NCBI RefSeq assembly: GCF_007747445.1
Contig: NZ_CP036425.1
Span: forward strand, 1,224,175 to 1,288,174
From: Poriferisphaera corsica
GTDB lineage: Bacteria; Planctomycetota; Phycisphaerae; Phycisphaerales; Phycisphaeraceae
DNA: 64,000 nucleotides
Direction: 5' to 3'
The translations under genes and the position numbers were made by a program. The notes under the pieces were generated by a model. It was not told the DNA's origin and ran no database searches. It saw nothing but the letters and a program-made list of their open reading frames with translations. The stretch's first letter is position 1; the number at the start of each line of letters is the position of its first letter. This document shows positions 1 through 9,386 of this stretch, in pieces.

Positions 1-1
1 G

Positions 2-661
2 GCTGTGATTGTACTGACGAAGGCGGATTTGCAGGCGAAGCGTGATGAGATGGTGAAAGAAGTGATGGATGTGGTGGGAGGGACGGGTGGGGTTGAGGTG
101 CATGTTGTTGGGATGGACGATGAGGTTGGGATGGATGGCGTGCGGAGGCATTTGAATGCTGGGGAGACGATTACGATGATCGGTTCGTCGGGGGCAGGGA
201 AGTCGACGCTGATTAATCGGCTGCTGGGTGAGGAATTGCAGGTGACGGGAGCGGTGAGTGATGCGGTGGGCAAGGGAAAGCATACGACGACAAAAAGGGA
301 TCTGATCATGATGCCAAACGGGGGGATGGTGATTGATAATCCGGGGATCCGGGAAGTGGCGTTTTGGGGGGATGAAGGGGGAGTGGACGCGACCTTTCCG
401 GAGATTGATGATGTGGCAGGGATGTGTAAATTTGGGGATTGCAGTCATACGCATGAACCGGGGTGTGCTGTGCGAGCGGGGGTTGAATCTGGGGAGATTA
501 AGCAGGAGCGACTGGAGAGTTATTTGAAGATGCGGGGGGAAATGTCACGATTGGCGGAGCGGCAGGAGAAAGGTGTGAATCGGGCTGAAAAGGAGCGATT
601 GAAGGGACTTTCGATCAAGATTCGGGATGTGCAGATGCGAAAAGGTGGGAAACGGCGGTAG
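2..661 (+). CDS. rsgA: Ribosome small subunit-dependent GTPase A, C-terminal part
   Basis: The gene runs off the left edge; about 219 C-terminal residues are present of a family that is usually 290-350 residues. RsgA is a circularly permuted GTPase that helps mature and release the 30S subunit. Visible in permuted order are the G4-like TKAD near the start, the P-loop GSSGAGKST (about residue 60), a G3-like DNPGIRE, and the C-terminal zinc-binding motif CKFGDC-H-EPGC (about residues 141-154). The G4 asparagine of NKAD is replaced by threonine, which is a mild deviation. The first GTG at base 5 is an internal valine codon, not the true start. The basic C-terminal tail is typical of RNA-binding members. 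Confidence 0.93.
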   Translation, partial: AVIVLTKADLQAKRDEMVKEVMDVVGGTGGVEVHVVGMDDEVGMDGVRRHLNAGETITMIGSSGAGKSTLINRLLGEELQVTGAVSDAVGKGKHTTTKRDLIMMPNGGMVIDNPGIREVAFWGDEGGVDATFPEIDDVAGMCKFGDCSHTHEPGCAVRAGVESGEIKQERLESYLKMRGEMSRLAERQEKGVNRAEKERLKGLSIKIRDVQMRKGGKRR

Positions 662-968
662 ATCGTAGAGGGGTGGTTTGGGAATTTGGTCGAAAAGTGT
701 GGGAGAAATGTTGCTGGTATGGGGTGTGAGAAGTAGGATGTTGGGACACAATATCCGTGTATGAACTCTGCGGCTTTGTCTAGCGAGCGGTGGAAGTCTA
801 AAAAGTAGCTGGGCGACAATTGAAATTGAAGCAAACCTGTTCCAATGTATACGTTTGGGGGTAGGGGGATTGCGCCCATTTTGTGTTGAGTTTTTGGGGA
901 TGAGTTGGTGGAGAGGGGAGAATGGGGGGCGGGCAGGTTTGATGAAGATATACACGGAGTAAATAGAG
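662..968. other. Intergenic region rsgA - PSP1 gene
   Basis: These 307 bases hold no supported gene. The only clear signal is the ribosome binding site GGAG about 9 bases before the ATG at 969. Minus-strand open frames here are composition shadows (the plus strand is G-rich). Confidence 0.5.
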
Positions 969-2519
969 ATGGCTGGAAGCATAGTGCCTTTGCCGGTGAT
1001 GTTGGAAGACGAAGAGCGGAAACGCCATGAGAAGACGGAGCTGCCAAAGTCGGTGGTGGTTAGATATGGATTTCAAAAGAAAATCGCAGAGCTGACGTAT
1101 GACGGTGTAGCGCGTCCGGGCTGTGGTTCTAAGCTCGTGATCAGGACAGATCGGGGTACGGAATTGGCAACGCTGCTGACGACGACATGCCCGAACAGCG
1201 GGTGTGGATCTTCGGTGAGTCGACAGCAGATGCTGGACTATATCGAGATGTCGGGTGGAAAAGAGTACCCATTTACGAATAAGGGAAAGGTGCTGCGGAT
1301 TGCGACGGTGGAGGATCTGAATACGCAGAATGAGATGGATTCGGGGAAGATCGCAGCGATGAAGGAAGCTAGGGGGTATATCAAAGAGCTGGACATGGAG
1401 ATGCAGCTAGTTGATGTGGAGTATCTTTTGGGCGGTGAGCGAGTGATTTTCTACTACGTGGCTGAGGATTGGGTGGACTTTCGGGAGCTTGTGAAGAAGC
1501 TGGCGGGGACGATGCAGACACGGATTGAGATGTGTCAGGTAAATTCTCGTGAGGAGGCGCGGCTGGTTGCGGATTATGAGAAGTGTGGGCAGCATTGTTG
1601 TTGTAAGCAGTTCTTGAAGGTGCTGAAGCCGGTGTCGATGCGTGCGGCGAAGGTGCAGAAAGCGACATTGGATCCTCAGAAGATTTCGGGACGTTGTGGC
1701 CGGTTAATGTGTTGTTTGCGGTATGAGGACAAGACGTATAGTGAATTAAAGAAGAATCTGCCGGCACGTAAAAGTTTGGTGGAGACTGAGGATGGGATTG
1801 GTGTGGTTTGGAATACGCAGATTTTGACGCAATTAGCGTTGGTTAAAATTGGGATCAATCCGCCATCGGCTTATCCTGTAGAGCAGTGTAGGGTGCTGGA
1901 TAAGGAAGAAGCAAAGGAATGGCGCGAGGCTGAGAAAGAGCGGGAGGAGATGCGTTGGAAGGAACATTCAAAAGCTGCGGAGCGAAAGAAGAGTCGGCGA
2001 TTTGAGGACAAGAAAGATGGGGAACGTGGAGGAAGACGGTCTCGTGGAGATCGAGAGGCTGGCAAGACGAGAGGGAGTGGTGAGGATCGGCGACCATCGC
2101 GTCAGCGTCGCGATGAAAACAAGGGGGAAAGCGGGGAGCGAAGCGGAACGAGCAGGCGAGAGCGAAGCGATCGTCGTGATCGTGGGGGAAGAAAGCGTGA
2201 TGAAGATCGGAAGGTATCGAGAAGGGATGCGAATGCGAAGGGTGAGGACGGAGTTGGTGAGAAGGTTGAGAGGAATGAAGAAGGGACGAGGCCGAAGCGT
2301 CGCAGAACGCGAAGGCGACCGAATAAGAAAAGTGATGGTGGCGGTGAACGTGTAAGGCGCCCGCGTGGTGAGGGTGGAGAGAGGAGTAAGGGAGGAGAAA
2401 AGAATGAGGGTGGAGGTGAGCGTAAGCGACGACCGCGTGGTGGCCGGAGAAGAAGAGGTGGTGGTGAAGGGGAAGGTAAAGAGGGTGGGGGAGGCGATAA
2501 ACCGAGCGGAGGCGAGTAA
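969..2519 (+). CDS. PSP1 domain protein (RicT/YaaT-like) with long basic tail
   Basis: The first 300 or so residues match the PSP1/RicT family, which in Bacillus is part of the RicAFT complex linked to RNase Y and RNA processing. Family features are the N-terminal stretch around GCGSKLVIRTDRGTELA, the Cys cluster KCGQHCCCKQF (about residue 207) and the second cluster SGRCGRLMCCLRYED (about residues 240-254). From about residue 310 to the end (516) the chain is almost wholly Arg, Lys, Glu, Gly and Ser, with repeated RRPRGG-type motifs; it must be disordered and could bind RNA. ATG 969 is preceded by GGAG at good spacing. The gene is followed directly by a strong terminator. The family assignment is firm; the tail's role is inference. 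Confidence 0.85.
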   Translation: MAGSIVPLPVMLEDEERKRHEKTELPKSVVVRYGFQKKIAELTYDGVARPGCGSKLVIRTDRGTELATLLTTTCPNSGCGSSVSRQQMLDYIEMSGGKEYPFTNKGKVLRIATVEDLNTQNEMDSGKIAAMKEARGYIKELDMEMQLVDVEYLLGGERVIFYYVAEDWVDFRELVKKLAGTMQTRIEMCQVNSREEARLVADYEKCGQHCCCKQFLKVLKPVSMRAAKVQKATLDPQKISGRCGRLMCCLRYEDKTYSELKKNLPARKSLVETEDGIGVVWNTQILTQLALVKIGINPPSAYPVEQCRVLDKEEAKEWREAEKEREEMRWKEHSKAAERKKSRRFEDKKDGERGGRRSRGDREAGKTRGSGEDRRPSRQRRDENKGESGERSGTSRRERSDRRDRGGRKRDEDRKVSRRDANAKGEDGVGEKVERNEEGTRPKRRRTRRRPNKKSDGGGERVRRPRGEGGERSKGGEKNEGGGERKRRPRGGRRRRGGGEGEGKEGGGGDKPSGGE

Positions 2520-2530
2520 AGCTTGAAATG

Positions 2531-2562
2531 AAAAACACCCATGCTTAGGCGTGGGTGTTTTT
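2531..2562 (+). terminator. Rho-independent terminator after the PSP1 gene
   Basis: A 14-bp stem with one G-T wobble (left arm 2531-2544, loop TTAG, right arm 2549-2562) is followed by T residues. The A tract on its left side means it could also end transcripts of the convergent PEP-CTERM gene, although on that strand one stem pair becomes a mismatch. Confidence 0.9.
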
Positions 2563-2591
2563 TTATGTTTTATTTCAGGTCTAATTGATGG

Positions 2592-3203
2592 TTAGGCTTT
2601 GTTGCGGCGACGCATGAGTAGTGGAAGCGCGGTTAATGCGAGTAATGAGGTTGATGCGGGTTCTGGAACTGGAGTGACGGTGAAGGTAACCCAGTGGCGA
2701 TATTCGCTTTTAGTTGCACTTGGATACCAAATATTGATTGACTGGATCGCTGTTTCGCTACTGAGAGCATCAACGTTATTTTCTTCATCGAGATCGCCCC
2801 GTATGCCTGGCTTCCATTGGCTGCCTTGGCTGGTGATCTTGTATGGAATCATAAACGAGTCGCTTTCAACATCGTTGTTGATGTATAGCGAGTCGCCGAG
2901 TGCGGCCATGATCTGATTAGCTGCTGATCCCACGCCGGTCCAGCTGCCACCGTTTTTGATGAACATGGGCTCTAGTTCACCGGGGTCGTCAAAGTCGCCA
3001 TCATTGTTTTTGTCGAAAATATTTTTGAATGGAGCTGGGTCTTTGACAAAATGGGCGGTGTAGGTAACGCCATCCCATTCGACACCCTCAACAGCAATCG
3101 CTTCGCCAGCAAGATTGGTGATTGCCATTGGTGCGGCTGTTACACTTGCGGTTATGGCGAGTGCGCTGCATAGATTGAAAAAGAATTTTGTCGGTTTCTC
3201 CAT
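2592..3203 (-). CDS. PEP-CTERM sorting domain protein
   Basis: A 203-residue secreted protein. The start at 3203 (MEKPTKFFFN...) is preferred over an upstream ATG because GAGG lies 9 bases before it and because the signal peptide (basic start, hydrophobic run, TAAPMA) then begins correctly. The C-terminus has the PEP-CTERM signal: VPEPAS, a hydrophobic helix and a final RRR cluster. Proteins with this tail are exported and processed by an exosortase in organisms that make exopolysaccharide. The middle contains an Asp/Asn-rich stretch DKNNDGDFDDP, which looks like a calcium-binding dockerin-type loop. The substrate or partner is unknown. Confidence 0.85.
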   Translation of the reverse strand: MEKPTKFFFNLCSALAITASVTAAPMAITNLAGEAIAVEGVEWDGVTYTAHFVKDPAPFKNIFDKNNDGDFDDPGELEPMFIKNGGSWTGVGSAANQIMAALGDSLYINNDVESDSFMIPYKITSQGSQWKPGIRGDLDEENNVDALSSETAIQSINIWYPSATKSEYRHWVTFTVTPVPEPASTSLLALTALPLLMRRRNKA

Positions 3204-3629
3204 AGGATGTTTCCTCATCGAAAGAATGCTTGTCTGCTTAAAATATGATTCATGATTGAGAAAATGATACTTTGGGTCTAGTTTTAGATTTGGCAAAAAC
3301 GATCATGTTTTTATTGAGGCTTATGAATTGAGATATTTGTGAATAGATACATAACCACTCGTATTAACAAAGTAATGCAAATAAGATACATCGGAAAATG
3401 AGTATTTCAATTGTAATAGACTTAAAAAAAAGTGGAAAATAAAAAAAAGTGAATTTGAGAGTAAGTTAGTGTGAAATAGGTTATTGAATGTGGGTTTTTG
3501 GGAATACTTTTTGTGGTCGTAAATGCACAGTTTATTTGTATCTATTAAATTTGACTATTTCGATGATTTCGGAATCCATTTGATTTTGCTATGTGAGAAA
3601 TGATTGAATTGATGTGGATATTCAAAATA
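3204..3629. other. AT-rich intergenic region between two PEP-CTERM genes
   Basis: No gene is supported here. The sequence is AT-rich with several A runs and probably holds the promoter of the gene ending at 2592. I see no clear repeat or structured RNA. Confidence 0.4.
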
Positions 3630-3661
3630 AAAAACACCCGCGTAAAAACACGAGCGTTTTT
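3630..3661 (-). terminator. Terminator of the second PEP-CTERM gene
   Basis: Arms 3630-3643 and 3648-3661 form a stem of 14 pairs if read on the minus strand, because the three imperfect positions then become G-T wobbles; on the plus strand they would be mismatches. The plus-strand A run gives a minus-strand T run. This supports termination of the gene at 3684-4268. Confidence 0.75.
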
Positions 3662-3683
3662 ATTAGGTGGTGACGCGTTGAAG

Positions 3684-4268
3684 TTAATTATGGTTGATGT
3701 GTTTACGATGGCGGCGCAGGAGTGGGATTGCTGAGAGTGAGAGAAGGATGGTGGCAGTGGTCGGTTCGGGGACGAGTGTGAAGGTTGCGTAGATACATGC
3801 GGCGGTGGTTGTGTGTTGATCGGTGACGAGGGTGTCAGTTGTGAGGTCTTGACGATCTTGGTCGAAGTAAGAGACGATGAGGCCGGATTGAGTGTGGTCG
3901 TATGGGACGACGATTTCATCGGTCAGGACAAAGTTGCCGACATGACTGTCCCAGACGTTATTAGTGGCATAGTTGTCAGACAGAACGTCGATAAGAGCTT
4001 GCGTAGCGGCCTGTGCACCGGTTGGGTTTTGCCAAAATATTGGAGCGTTGCTGGAGGCAAAGTCCCAGTTGGAGCCGGGTTGCCAACTTTGGATGAATTG
4101 TGAGTAGACGATGGAGACGTCATAGGTTTGGCCGTCGATATCGAGGTTGTTGACGTATGAGACGAGGCCGCTGTTGAGTATGATTTCTGCGGCAGTGGCT
4201 TTGGTTTGTGTGAAGGTAAGCGTCAGGAATAAAACGGTACAGAGTATAAGGGTATGTAGACGTAGCAT
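3684..4268 (-). CDS. PEP-CTERM sorting domain protein
   Basis: A 194-residue secreted protein, in the same orientation as the gene at 2592-3203. The start at 4268 (MLRLHTLILC...) has GGAG 8 bases before it and opens directly into a signal peptide ending near TKATAA. The C-terminus carries VPEP, a hydrophobic stretch and an RRHRK cluster, i.e. the PEP-CTERM signal for exosortase processing. Between them the protein is rich in Asp, Asn and Gln with no motif I recognise. It resembles its neighbour only in the two ends, so it may be an independent cargo of the same sorting system. Confidence 0.82.
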   Translation of the reverse strand: MLRLHTLILCTVLFLTLTFTQTKATAAEIILNSGLVSYVNNLDIDGQTYDVSIVYSQFIQSWQPGSNWDFASSNAPIFWQNPTGAQAATQALIDVLSDNYATNNVWDSHVGNFVLTDEIVVPYDHTQSGLIVSYFDQDRQDLTTDTLVTDQHTTTAACIYATFTLVPEPTTATILLSLSAIPLLRRHRKHINHN

Positions 4269-4583
4269 CTCGATTTCTCCTCGTGATTGTGTTTGCCTGG
4301 TTGGATATTTTGCCAATAAAAAGAATGATTGCTGGCGATAATCATATGACGTGCGCAGCAAAAATTAATGGCTGTTAAACGATGTTGAAATGGGGGGTCT
4401 TTCTCCTCGCTTGATAGGGTGCAGGCAGCTCTCCTACGGGCATGCCGGCACGTCATTTGATTGAATTTAGCGTATTGTTAGTAAAGTTAATATATATGGA
4501 ATGTGATGCAACTAGGGAAAACAGTTACGAAATGAGCGAGAATTTGTAGATTTGCAAGAATGAGGGCGTTTTCGTGTAGGCAG
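4269..4583. other. Intergenic region
   Basis: No gene supported. It must contain the promoter of the PEP-CTERM gene starting at 4268 and the end of the lipoprotein gene's transcript. A short inverted element GCATGCCGGC lies near 4439; I see nothing else. Confidence 0.35.
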
Positions 4584-6038
4584 TTAATGCTCTGTTTGCT
4601 GAGGGTGGGGCGGGAGAAGGGTATCGCGAGTGGATGGTGAGTGATCTTCTGTTGTATCGTTGGTGGGGAGACTGGGGGGAGCTGGGAGTTTGCTGTTGAG
4701 TTTGTATTCGATTTGGGTGTCGGAAGTTGTGGTTGGCAGGAACTGAGAGGTCAGTGTGGGTGGGGTGATTCGGGCCGCATTGTTGCTGGTGGCAGGTATG
4801 GTTGTTGAGGAGTTGGTTGTGTCAGTGGGTCGTTTGGGTAGTGATTGGAGGACTTTGTAGGTTGGTTTTGCGGGGAGGTTGATGGGGGTGTCGGGGTTGG
4901 TGATATTGATGATGAGGATGATTTGCGTGGGGAAGTTACCGAATGGGTCTGCGAAGAGGGCGCGGCCGAGGTTTTGTGGGAGTGGGGGTAGCTGGACATC
5001 GGGCGGTAGGTCGTTGAGGTCATCGATTGGGGCGAGGTCGATCTCTTCAATTGGTGTGTGGTTTTGAGGTTGCATGCTGATTTGTTGATTAGCGTTTGAT
5101 TTTAGCGCGTTCTTCGTTTTATTGAGTCGGGTTTGCTTTCGCTGGCGTTCAAGTTCTTGGGCTTGTTTTTGTGCGGCAAGGATTTGTTCGCGCCAAGGCC
5201 AATGAAGACCGACGACAAGAAACTGATCTTGTGGGATGTGAACGGTGAGTGAGAGGTCGTCATAGATGATGCCATCGAGTGCGGATTCGAGAGGTGAGCG
5301 TAGTGAAATAGGAAGGTTGGCGTTTTCGGTGATGTTGTATCGCTGTTGGTACAGTCGCTGGCGGCGGATGGCTTCGATTTGCTCTTCGAGGGTTGTTTTG
5401 GGGAGGTAATGGTGGGGTGTGAGTTGGAGTGAAGCTTTGTTGTTTTTGTTGTTGACGAGTTGTGCAAGGAGTTGGAGTTTGCCTTTTGAGAGTGATTTGG
5501 TGTTGTTGGTGTAAGGTGGGGTGTTGAGGTCGAGTGTGATGGGTTCACGTATGCGTGCAGAGGCACGGACGGGGAGTGGGTATGAAGTTGCGGCGATCTC
5601 GGTGTCGTAATTATTGATGATGCCGGGGAGAGAGTCGAGGAGAGTGGCGAGTTCGGATTTGGGAATGAGTCCGACGCGAAGGCCGTTGTTTTGCCACATG
5701 GCGCGGGTGATGGGAGGAATGGTGGATTCGTCGATGATGTTCCAAGATTGATCGAGAGAACGGGCGTAGGGTAAGGTGATGCGTGAGACTTGGGCGATTT
5801 GTACGAGTTCGGGATTGGGTGTGAAAATTTGAGGGAGTTGGTTGTAGTTTTGGTTGCTGCGAATGTTCTTGAGGTTGGTGTTTAATGTGGTTGTGTTAGA
5901 GGTTGTAGGGTTGATGAGATTGTTGGCGTAGGGATCGGGAGAGGTGCAGGCGGTGAGGAAAAAAAGCATGCAGAGGAGGATTGGCCAGGCGATTACTTGG
6001 GGAATGCGGTGATGAAGATGGAGTGAGGATTGGTACAT
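4584..6038 (-). CDS. Lipoprotein of unknown function
   Basis: A 484-residue protein with a signal peptide and a lipobox LTAC at residues 28-31 (Cys31 is the expected lipidated residue). It should be anchored in a membrane facing the periplasm. The mature part is rich in Pro, Asn, Thr and Gln, with a Glu/Gln/Arg-rich probable helix at about residues 290-330 and a Thr/Pro/Ser-rich end. No known domain is recognised. It is transcribed divergently from the TPR gene at 6293 with about 250 bases between. The ribosome binding site is weak, so the exact start is open. Confidence 0.65.
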   Translation of the reverse strand: MYQSSLHLHHRIPQVIAWPILLCMLFFLTACTSPDPYANNLINPTTSNTTTLNTNLKNIRSNQNYNQLPQIFTPNPELVQIAQVSRITLPYARSLDQSWNIIDESTIPPITRAMWQNNGLRVGLIPKSELATLLDSLPGIINNYDTEIAATSYPLPVRASARIREPITLDLNTPPYTNNTKSLSKGKLQLLAQLVNNKNNKASLQLTPHHYLPKTTLEEQIEAIRRQRLYQQRYNITENANLPISLRSPLESALDGIIYDDLSLTVHIPQDQFLVVGLHWPWREQILAAQKQAQELERQRKQTRLNKTKNALKSNANQQISMQPQNHTPIEEIDLAPIDDLNDLPPDVQLPPLPQNLGRALFADPFGNFPTQIILIINITNPDTPINLPAKPTYKVLQSLPKRPTDTTNSSTTIPATSNNAARITPPTLTSQFLPTTTSDTQIEYKLNSKLPAPPSLPTNDTTEDHSPSTRDTLLPPHPQQTEH

Positions 6039-6292
6039 ATTTAAAGTAGGATTGTTGAAGTGGTGTGGGCTATGGTGGGTTGTGTCAGATTGGGATATTG
6101 GGGGATATATATCCTAACATGAAAATACAAGCCAACGAAGCAGAAGTGCTGTGTGAGGGTTGATTATTGTGGTGGTTGTACGGTTTGAGTGGGCATAAGA
6201 TGTATGACGTGACTTTTCAGGGGCAGGTTTTAATTGGTTTGGTAAAGCAGGGATATTCGTGTAATTGTTGTTTTGAGGGTAAGGAGTGTGTT

Positions 6293-8005
6293 ATGAGGCG
6301 TTTTGCGCTGGCAAGAGATGTGAAAAAATTGGTGATTTTGGTTGCGGTGATTGTCGCGATTGGGGCTTTGGGTGTGGATTGGGCACGGGGTGAAGGGCAG
6401 CGAGGAGAGGCTAGACGGGAAGCATTTGACGCGTTTGTTCGTGATTATGGTCAAGAGTTGAAGTTGAACGAAGCTAGGCGTGGCCGATTTCGCGTGATGT
6501 ATCAAGAAAAGCTATCGGATAAGCGTGAAGAAATTGAAGCTTGGCTGGTGAAGGTTGATGAGCGGGATCGTGGGGATCGTGTTGAGGCGGCCGTTTTAGC
6601 GAAGGATTTAGATCAGATTACTGCGATGATTGATGGGCTTGTGGGTGGTCATCATGCGGAGACGGTGGCGAAAAGTTCGTCGGCCGATTTTTTGAAAAAG
6701 TTGTTAGGTGTTAATGGTACGCTGAGCTTTGTTGAAGGTGAGGTGGTGTTTGCGATTGTCGATCGGAACGATGTATTTAAGTATGTGCAAAAGGGTGGTG
6801 CAGTGCCGGGCGTGAGCATTGATCCGGAGACAGGTAGAGGCAAGGTGGAAGTGTCGTTTAAAGTTGGGTCGGAAACGGGACAGCAGGTGATTGACGGGGT
6901 TGAGATGGTTGTGCCGGTAGAGACAGGTGGTGGTGTGAGGCAGGGTGAGCGAAAAGATTTAGTAGATGCGTTTGAAGGGTTGACGCTGCTTTTGTTTGGA
7001 GGTGAGGAAGAGGATCGTGGGATCGGACGTGGTGTAGCGATTCATGAGATCGCGGAGCTGGCTATTATCAGGCGACTGAATGCTCAGCCGTTACATTCAC
7101 GTTGGTTTACAGATGGGATGGCGGAGGTTGTGACTTGGCTGGTTTTGAGAGATGTTTATGGCGAAGAGATGGCTCAGCAATGGGAGCGAGATACAGAGCT
7201 GTTTGGGGATATGCTCTCAGAGGTCGATTTGTTGCGATGGGAGAAAAAAGGTGCTCAGATTGAGACGAAGATCGAAACGATATCGCGTTTGGGGCAGGCA
7301 AGGTATGCGTTTGCAGGTGAGGAGTTCAGGCGGCTTGTCGATGTGTATGGGGAAGATGTGATTAAGCAGATTATTGGGAACGCTGTTGAGATGGGCGAGC
7401 AGCGGCAAGCGACGGATACGAGTTTGGTGGCCGCTGTAGAAGATGTGGATCCGGGTTTTGGTGAGCGTATGAAGCGATATATGAAGTATGAAGGCGGGCA
7501 GGAAGCAATGATAAAGGGTTACTGGGCTGAATTGCTGGAAGCGAGAAAGGATGAGCGGTGGGATGAGGCTGTCGCGGCATTTATGCACTTGAAAGAGCAA
7601 CGTGATGAAGTTGTGCTGGATGATTATGCGAAGTTGGCAGAATTAATGCGGAATGGCGGGCGAGGGCAAGAGGCAGAACAGGGGATGCTTAAGTTGCTGA
7701 AAGGGGTGAAAGGTGAGAAGAACAAGGCGAATGTGGGGCGGATATTGATACGGTTTTACTTGCAGAATAATGAGAATGGTAAAGCGGCAGAGTTGTCAGA
7801 TTTGGTGCTGACGGTGTATCCGGATGATGAGGTTGCATTGCTGGGGCGGGTATTAAAGATGATGAGGTTGAATAAATATAATCAGGCGATACTGACGGCT
7901 GAGCGCTTAAAGCGTGTGGCGAAGCCTGATAGCCGGGCATACGAGATCGCAGAGAGTGCGGAAATATGGATTCATGAGAATGTAGGTTTGGTTAACCAGA
8001 GGTGA
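6293..8005 (+). CDS. Exported TPR protein with degenerate gluzincin-type motif
   Basis: A 570-residue protein. ATG 6293 is chosen because AAGGAG lies 6 bases before it and a signal sequence follows at once (basic MRRFALARDVKK then a hydrophobic run). Residues about 240-310 resemble the peptidase MA-like/DUF1570 fold: AIHEIAELAII followed by WFTDGMAE. In active gluzincins the first motif is HExxH; here the second His is Glu (HEIAE), so catalytic zinc binding is doubtful. The last 150 residues contain TPR-like helical pairs. It is probably a periplasmic scaffold or an inactive peptidase. A terminator follows directly. Confidence 0.7.
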   Translation: MRRFALARDVKKLVILVAVIVAIGALGVDWARGEGQRGEARREAFDAFVRDYGQELKLNEARRGRFRVMYQEKLSDKREEIEAWLVKVDERDRGDRVEAAVLAKDLDQITAMIDGLVGGHHAETVAKSSSADFLKKLLGVNGTLSFVEGEVVFAIVDRNDVFKYVQKGGAVPGVSIDPETGRGKVEVSFKVGSETGQQVIDGVEMVVPVETGGGVRQGERKDLVDAFEGLTLLLFGGEEEDRGIGRGVAIHEIAELAIIRRLNAQPLHSRWFTDGMAEVVTWLVLRDVYGEEMAQQWERDTELFGDMLSEVDLLRWEKKGAQIETKIETISRLGQARYAFAGEEFRRLVDVYGEDVIKQIIGNAVEMGEQRQATDTSLVAAVEDVDPGFGERMKRYMKYEGGQEAMIKGYWAELLEARKDERWDEAVAAFMHLKEQRDEVVLDDYAKLAELMRNGGRGQEAEQGMLKLLKGVKGEKNKANVGRILIRFYLQNNENGKAAELSDLVLTVYPDDEVALLGRVLKMMRLNKYNQAILTAERLKRVAKPDSRAYEIAESAEIWIHENVGLVNQR

Positions 8006-8023
8006 TTTTGCTTTGGTGAATGA

Positions 8024-8060
8024 AAAACCCTGACCTACTATCGGAGCTGGTCAGGGTTTT
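8024..8060 (+). terminator. Rho-independent terminator
   Basis: A perfect 12-bp stem AAAACCCTGACC/GGTCAGGGTTTT (8024-8035 and 8049-8060) followed by ATTTTT. It ends the TPR gene transcript and, because of the A tract, may also serve the convergent HU gene. Confidence 0.9.
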
Positions 8061-8173
8061 ATTTTTAACTTTGTCACGTATGGAAAATTGCTTTTCCGGT
8101 GTTTGGTCTGAGCGGAATGCTCAGGCCGGTGTTACAACACAGATAGGTTGTAAGATTAACCGAAGGAGGGGTC

Positions 8174-8581
8174 TTAGCTGACCATTTCCTTGAGGTTCTT
8201 GAGTGGGCGAATTTTGACCTGCTTGGAGGCTGGCTTCGCTTTGAACATCATTTCTTCGCCGGTGAATGGGTTGATACCCTTGCGTGCTTTGGTTGCAGGC
8301 TTCTTCTTGACGATCATCTTAGCCATGCCAGGGATGGTGAAGGTGCCGTGCTTCTTGAGGTTGGCGCCGACAAGTGCTTGCATGCATTCGAAGACGTTTG
8401 AGACGTCTTTCTTGGAGAGATCGGTTGCTTCAGCGATAGAAGTGAACAGTTCGCTCTTGGTTGGAGGTTTGACGCCAGCGCGTGCTTTTGGTGCAGCTTT
8501 CTTAACGACTTTCTTCTTGGTCACTTTCTTAGCGACTTTCTTCTTTGCAGCTTTCTTTTTGGTAGCTTTCTTCTTAGCCAT
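8174..8581 (-). CDS. HU family DNA-binding protein with lysine-rich N-terminal extension
   Basis: A 135-residue nucleoid protein. The HU core occupies about residues 45-130: TKSELFTSIAEATDLSKKDV at the start, the IPGMAKMIVKKKPATKARKGINPFTGEE arm region (given here as family pattern GxNPxTGE), and a C-terminal helix. The first 45 residues are repeats of KKK with Ala, Thr and Val, similar in style to eukaryotic histone H1 tails. The start at 8581 has AAGGAG close upstream; a longer reading frame to 8644 lacks one. It probably compacts DNA as a dimer, with the tail adding charge-based binding. Confidence 0.9.
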   Translation of the reverse strand: MAKKKATKKKAAKKKVAKKVTKKKVVKKAAPKARAGVKPPTKSELFTSIAEATDLSKKDVSNVFECMQALVGANLKKHGTFTIPGMAKMIVKKKPATKARKGINPFTGEEMMFKAKPASKQVKIRPLKNLKEMVS

Positions 8582-9386
8582 GGTGCTCTCCTTGCGGTGC
8601 TTAATGGGTTGTTCTTTTGCGTCCGTGACAAAGTACGCATTCAAAACACTGTAAATAAAGTGTTATTTGGATGATTTATCGCAATTTTGGCTAGTTTGTC
8701 TGTAGTTTTCAATAAGGTTTTTGGAAGAAAAATGATTTTTTTTACTGTATTTGTAGGGTTTTTGGGTTTTTGAGGTGTTAAACGCGGTTTTAGGGGCGCA
8801 TTTCAGCCTGAAAAATAAGGGGTTTGAGATCCCGCAAGCGGGAAAAAGCTACGAAATAAGGGGTAAATGAACGCTGTATTGTGGATATCTGTCGTATGCG
8901 AAGTGAATGATGATGTGATTTTGGGTGTTTGATTGTGCACTAGGCGGAAATGAATTTGTGGTGTTGGAGTCGGATTGTTGGAATGGTGTAGGCATGAGGT
9001 GTAGGTGATCGGAGATTGGATTTGGAAAGGGAGTGAGCCATGATAGGTACTGGATTAGTGATGGGAATGGAGGGAATATGAGGTTGCCAAATTGGCAGGG
9101 TGTAGGGCGGTACGCGGAGGCATGGCAGAGAAAATAGTAGGCGGATGAATAAAAAATGGCGATTTTGGGCTAAAAACGGAGATTTTGTAAGGTAAGCAAG
9201 TTGGCATCGTGTTTGCGGTATATGTGATGAACTTGCGAGCTAGTGCGTAAGCTTTAGGCAGTGAGGTCATGAGTAGGGTGGATACGGGGGCAATGAAGTG
9301 AGCAGCAGAAATGGTTGTTCCGGTGGAACGGTTGCTCAGGAAAACTTAAGAACAAACGATGTTGACAGACATTAAAGGAAAGCATC
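8582..9386. other. Intergenic region upstream of dnaK
   Basis: About 800 bases with no supported gene. It must contain the promoters of the divergent HU gene and of dnaK. I looked for a CIRCE element (TTAGCACTC-N9-GAGTGCTAA) and did not find one. A small hairpin CCCG-CAAG-CGGG lies at 8831-8842 followed by A residues. Confidence 0.5.

Noticed and set aside
1855-2542. Several long minus-strand open frames opposite the PSP1 gene
   Set aside because: They are His/Ser/Pro- or Leu/Pro-rich mirror images of the Arg/Gly/Glu codons on the plus strand and have no ribosome binding site.
8582-9386. CIRCE heat-shock operator before dnaK
   Set aside because: No TTAGCACTC/GAGTGCTAA pair is present.
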